This document shows, piece by piece, positions 62,490 through 64,000 of a stretch of 64,000 nt of DNA. The number at the start of each line of letters is the position of its first letter. Position 1 is the stretch's first letter. The DNA is from Microbacterium sp. H1-D42. GTDB lineage: Bacteria > Actinomycetota > Actinomycetes > Actinomycetales > Microbacteriaceae. The stretch covers positions 2,542,001 to 2,606,000 of the forward strand of contig NZ_CP093342.1 in assembly GCF_022637555.1 (NCBI RefSeq), in the 5' to 3' direction. A program made the position numbers and the translations under genes. The notes below the pieces were generated by a model. That model was not told the DNA's origin, searched no databases, and worked only from the letters and a program-made list of their open reading frames with translations.

Positions 62490-63649
62490 TGCCGCTGTTC
62501 CGGATGCCGGCCGCGCCGTCTTCGCGCGTCGCGCCCACCCACACCGGCGACCGCCACCGCGCGCGATTCCACACGCTGACCGTGTCGGACGTGCGCCCGC
62601 TCACCAAGGACGCCGTCGAGGTCACCTTCGCCGTGCCGCCCGCCCTGATCGACGAGTACGCCTACCTGCCTGGACAGTACGTCGCCCTGCGCGTGCGGCT
62701 CGAGGGCGAAGAGGTGCGGCGCTCGTACTCGCTGTGCCAGCCACCGACCCCCGCCGGCGAGGACGGCACCACCCTCAGTGTCGGCGTCAAGCGCGACGAG
62801 GGCGGCCTGTTCTCGACGTGGGCGCAGACCGAGCTGAAGCCCGGATTCGAGATCGATGTGATGAGCCCGCAGGGCACCTTCACCTCGGGACTCGCCGGAC
62901 TCGACGGCGCACACGTGGTCGGGATCGCCGCAGGGTCTGGCATCACGCCGATGATGGCTCTGGCCAGGAGCCTGCTGACAGCATCCGACACCACGCGATT
63001 CACGCTGCTGTACACGAACAAGGCGACCAGCGACGTGATGTTCCTCGAGGACCTCGCCGACCTCAAGGACCGCTACCCGACCCGCATCGTGCTGCACCAT
63101 GTGCTCTCACGCGAGCAGCGGACGGCGCCGGTGCTCTCCGGGCGCATCGACGAGGAGCGGCTGCGGACGATCCTCGACGCGCTGATCCTGCCGGCGACCG
63201 TCGACGAATGGTTCCTGTGCGGGCCGTTCGCGCTGGTCGACCTGTGCCGTGAGGTGCTTGCCGACCTCGGAGTGCCGCGCGAGCACGTGCGGTTCGAGCT
63301 GTTCACCACCGGCGACGAACCCACCGAGCGCGGGCCGCGCAAGGTCGAGGTGCACGCCGGCGATGCGACCGTGCGCATCGAGATCAACCTGGACGGCGTC
63401 TCGTCGACGGTCGAGAGTCCGGTCGACGCGCATGAATCGGTGCTGAACGCCGCGCTGCGGGTGCGTCCTGACGCTCCGTTCGCGTGCTCCGGCGGCGTGT
63501 GCGGCACGTGCCGCGCGCGCGTGCTCGAGGGCAGCGTCACGATGACCGAGAACTACGCGCTCGAGCCCGACGAGATCGAGCGCGGCTACGTGCTCACCTG
63601 CCAGTCCCATCCCACCAGCGACCGCATCGTGGTCGACTACGACGTGTGA
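62489..63649 (+). CDS. paaE: 1,2-phenylacetyl-CoA epoxidase reductase PaaE
   Basis: The 386-residue electron-transfer subunit passes electrons from NADPH to the diiron centre. The ferredoxin-reductase module has the FAD motif RRSYSLCQPP and the NADPH loop GIAAGSGITPMMALARSLL. The C-terminal plant-type 2Fe-2S domain has CSGGVCGTCRARV and a final cysteine in YVLTCQSHP. The start overlaps the paaD stop by one base. It ends the epoxidase block, and paaG follows after 30 bases with its own AAGGAG site. Confidence 0.96.
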   Translation: MPLFRMPAAPSSRVAPTHTGDRHRARFHTLTVSDVRPLTKDAVEVTFAVPPALIDEYAYLPGQYVALRVRLEGEEVRRSYSLCQPPTPAGEDGTTLSVGVKRDEGGLFSTWAQTELKPGFEIDVMSPQGTFTSGLAGLDGAHVVGIAAGSGITPMMALARSLLTASDTTRFTLLYTNKATSDVMFLEDLADLKDRYPTRIVLHHVLSREQRTAPVLSGRIDEERLRTILDALILPATVDEWFLCGPFALVDLCREVLADLGVPREHVRFELFTTGDEPTERGPRKVEVHAGDATVRIEINLDGVSSTVESPVDAHESVLNAALRVRPDAPFACSGGVCGTCRARVLEGSVTMTENYALEPDEIERGYVLTCQSHPTSDRIVVDYDV

Positions 63650-63679
63650 CCGCCGCTGTTCACCTCGCAAGGAGCCGCC

Positions 63680-64000
63680 ATGATCGATCTCACTTACGCC
63701 GGCGATGTCGCGCACATCACGCTGAACGCCCCTGACAAGCTCAACGCCCTCGATGAGCAGGCGTTGCACGGGCTGGATGCCGCCTACGCAGAGGCGGCTG
63801 ATGCCGGCGTGCGCGCCCTCGTGCTGCGCGGCGAGGGCAGGGCGTTCTGCGCCGGCCGCGACATCTCAGGGGTCGATCCGCGGGACGACGACGTCATCGG
63901 ATACCTGGGCGGCATCGTCACCCCACTGCTCAAGCGCATGGTGACCTTCCCCGCACCGACATTCGCCGTGGCGCACGGCGCGTGCCTCGGCGTCGGGCTC
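63680..64000 (+). CDS. paaG: Enoyl-CoA hydratase/isomerase, probable PaaG, 3' end outside window
   Basis: Only the first 107 residues are present. They show the crotonase fold start (DLTYAGDVAHITLNAPDKLNALDEQ), the first oxyanion region GEGRAFCAGRDISGVDPRDDD and the beginning of the second (AHGACLGVGL). Next to paaABCDE the expected role is ring 1,2-epoxyphenylacetyl-CoA isomerase, which makes oxepin-CoA. The FCAGRD-type motif fits PaaG. AAGGAGCC precedes the ATG. Confidence 0.85.
   Translation, partial: MIDLTYAGDVAHITLNAPDKLNALDEQALHGLDAAYAEAADAGVRALVLRGEGRAFCAGRDISGVDPRDDDVIGYLGGIVTPLLKRMVTFPAPTFAVAHGACLGVGL

Overview
The window is a contiguous piece of a high-GC actinobacterial chromosome. 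It most resembles Microbacterium or a near relative (Microbacteriaceae). The reasons are the strong G/C third-position bias, a fused CydDC exporter, a GTP-type PEP carboxykinase next to a RamB/ScfR-like regulator, a GapB-type glyceraldehyde-3-phosphate dehydrogenase, a RecQ with a C-terminal phosphoribosyltransferase-like part, and very frequent leaderless promoters. About 57 protein genes are supported. No rRNA, tRNA, CRISPR array or complete insertion sequence was seen.

Layout. 0-10 kb: a BlaI-type repressor and an M56 protease-like membrane protein converge on cydDC, followed leftwards-upstream by an alpha/beta hydrolase, mfd and rarD (all minus strand). 10-15.4 kb: an acetyltransferase, an Fpg/Nei glycosylase and a large secreted GH20 hexosaminidase ending in a strong hairpin. 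15.4-19.4 kb: an FMN riboswitch and the translationally coupled ribD-ribE-ribBA-ribH operon. 19.5-25.8 kb: a branched-chain-amino-acid-type ABC importer (binding lipoprotein, LivH, a LivM-LivG fusion, LivF) coupled to an FMN alpha-hydroxy-acid oxidase, then a YjbR protein. 25.8-42.6 kb: mostly single-gene units, including an S66 peptidase, a tiny HTH protein with an ABC exporter, paired DUF202 proteins, pckG divergent from its probable regulator, a thioesterase-fold protein, an M20 amidohydrolase, an HTH_42 protein, gap, a DUF998 protein, an acetyltransferase, an amidase, a HAD phosphatase and an Lrp regulator.

42.7-64 kb is catabolic. A 2-oxo-acid dehydrogenase operon (E1 alpha, E1 beta, E2; probably branched-chain) is followed by the lower phenylacetate pathway paaJ-(51-codon ORF)-paaF-paaH-paaZ-paaI-paaK. 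After roughly 6.4 kb of other genes come paaABCDE and the start of paaG. Together they encode ligation of phenylacetate to CoA, epoxidation of the ring, isomerisation, ring opening and beta-oxidation. Both paa halves carry similar palindromic sites beside their promoters, which suggests one regulator outside the window.

The intervening part (about 53.3-59.7 kb) holds lower-GC orphan genes: a four-helix membrane protein, two lipoproteins (one an internal duplication), a possible DUF4279 protein, recQ, and an HxlR regulator. The HxlR regulator shares a palindromic operator with a nearby isochorismatase-family gene. Other unusual points are a palindromic repeat inside the paa operon that is translated in frame with coupling on both sides, repeat insertions in the CydDC linker, a candidate BlaI operator on the cydDC promoter, and a two-tier 90-bp palindrome after gap.
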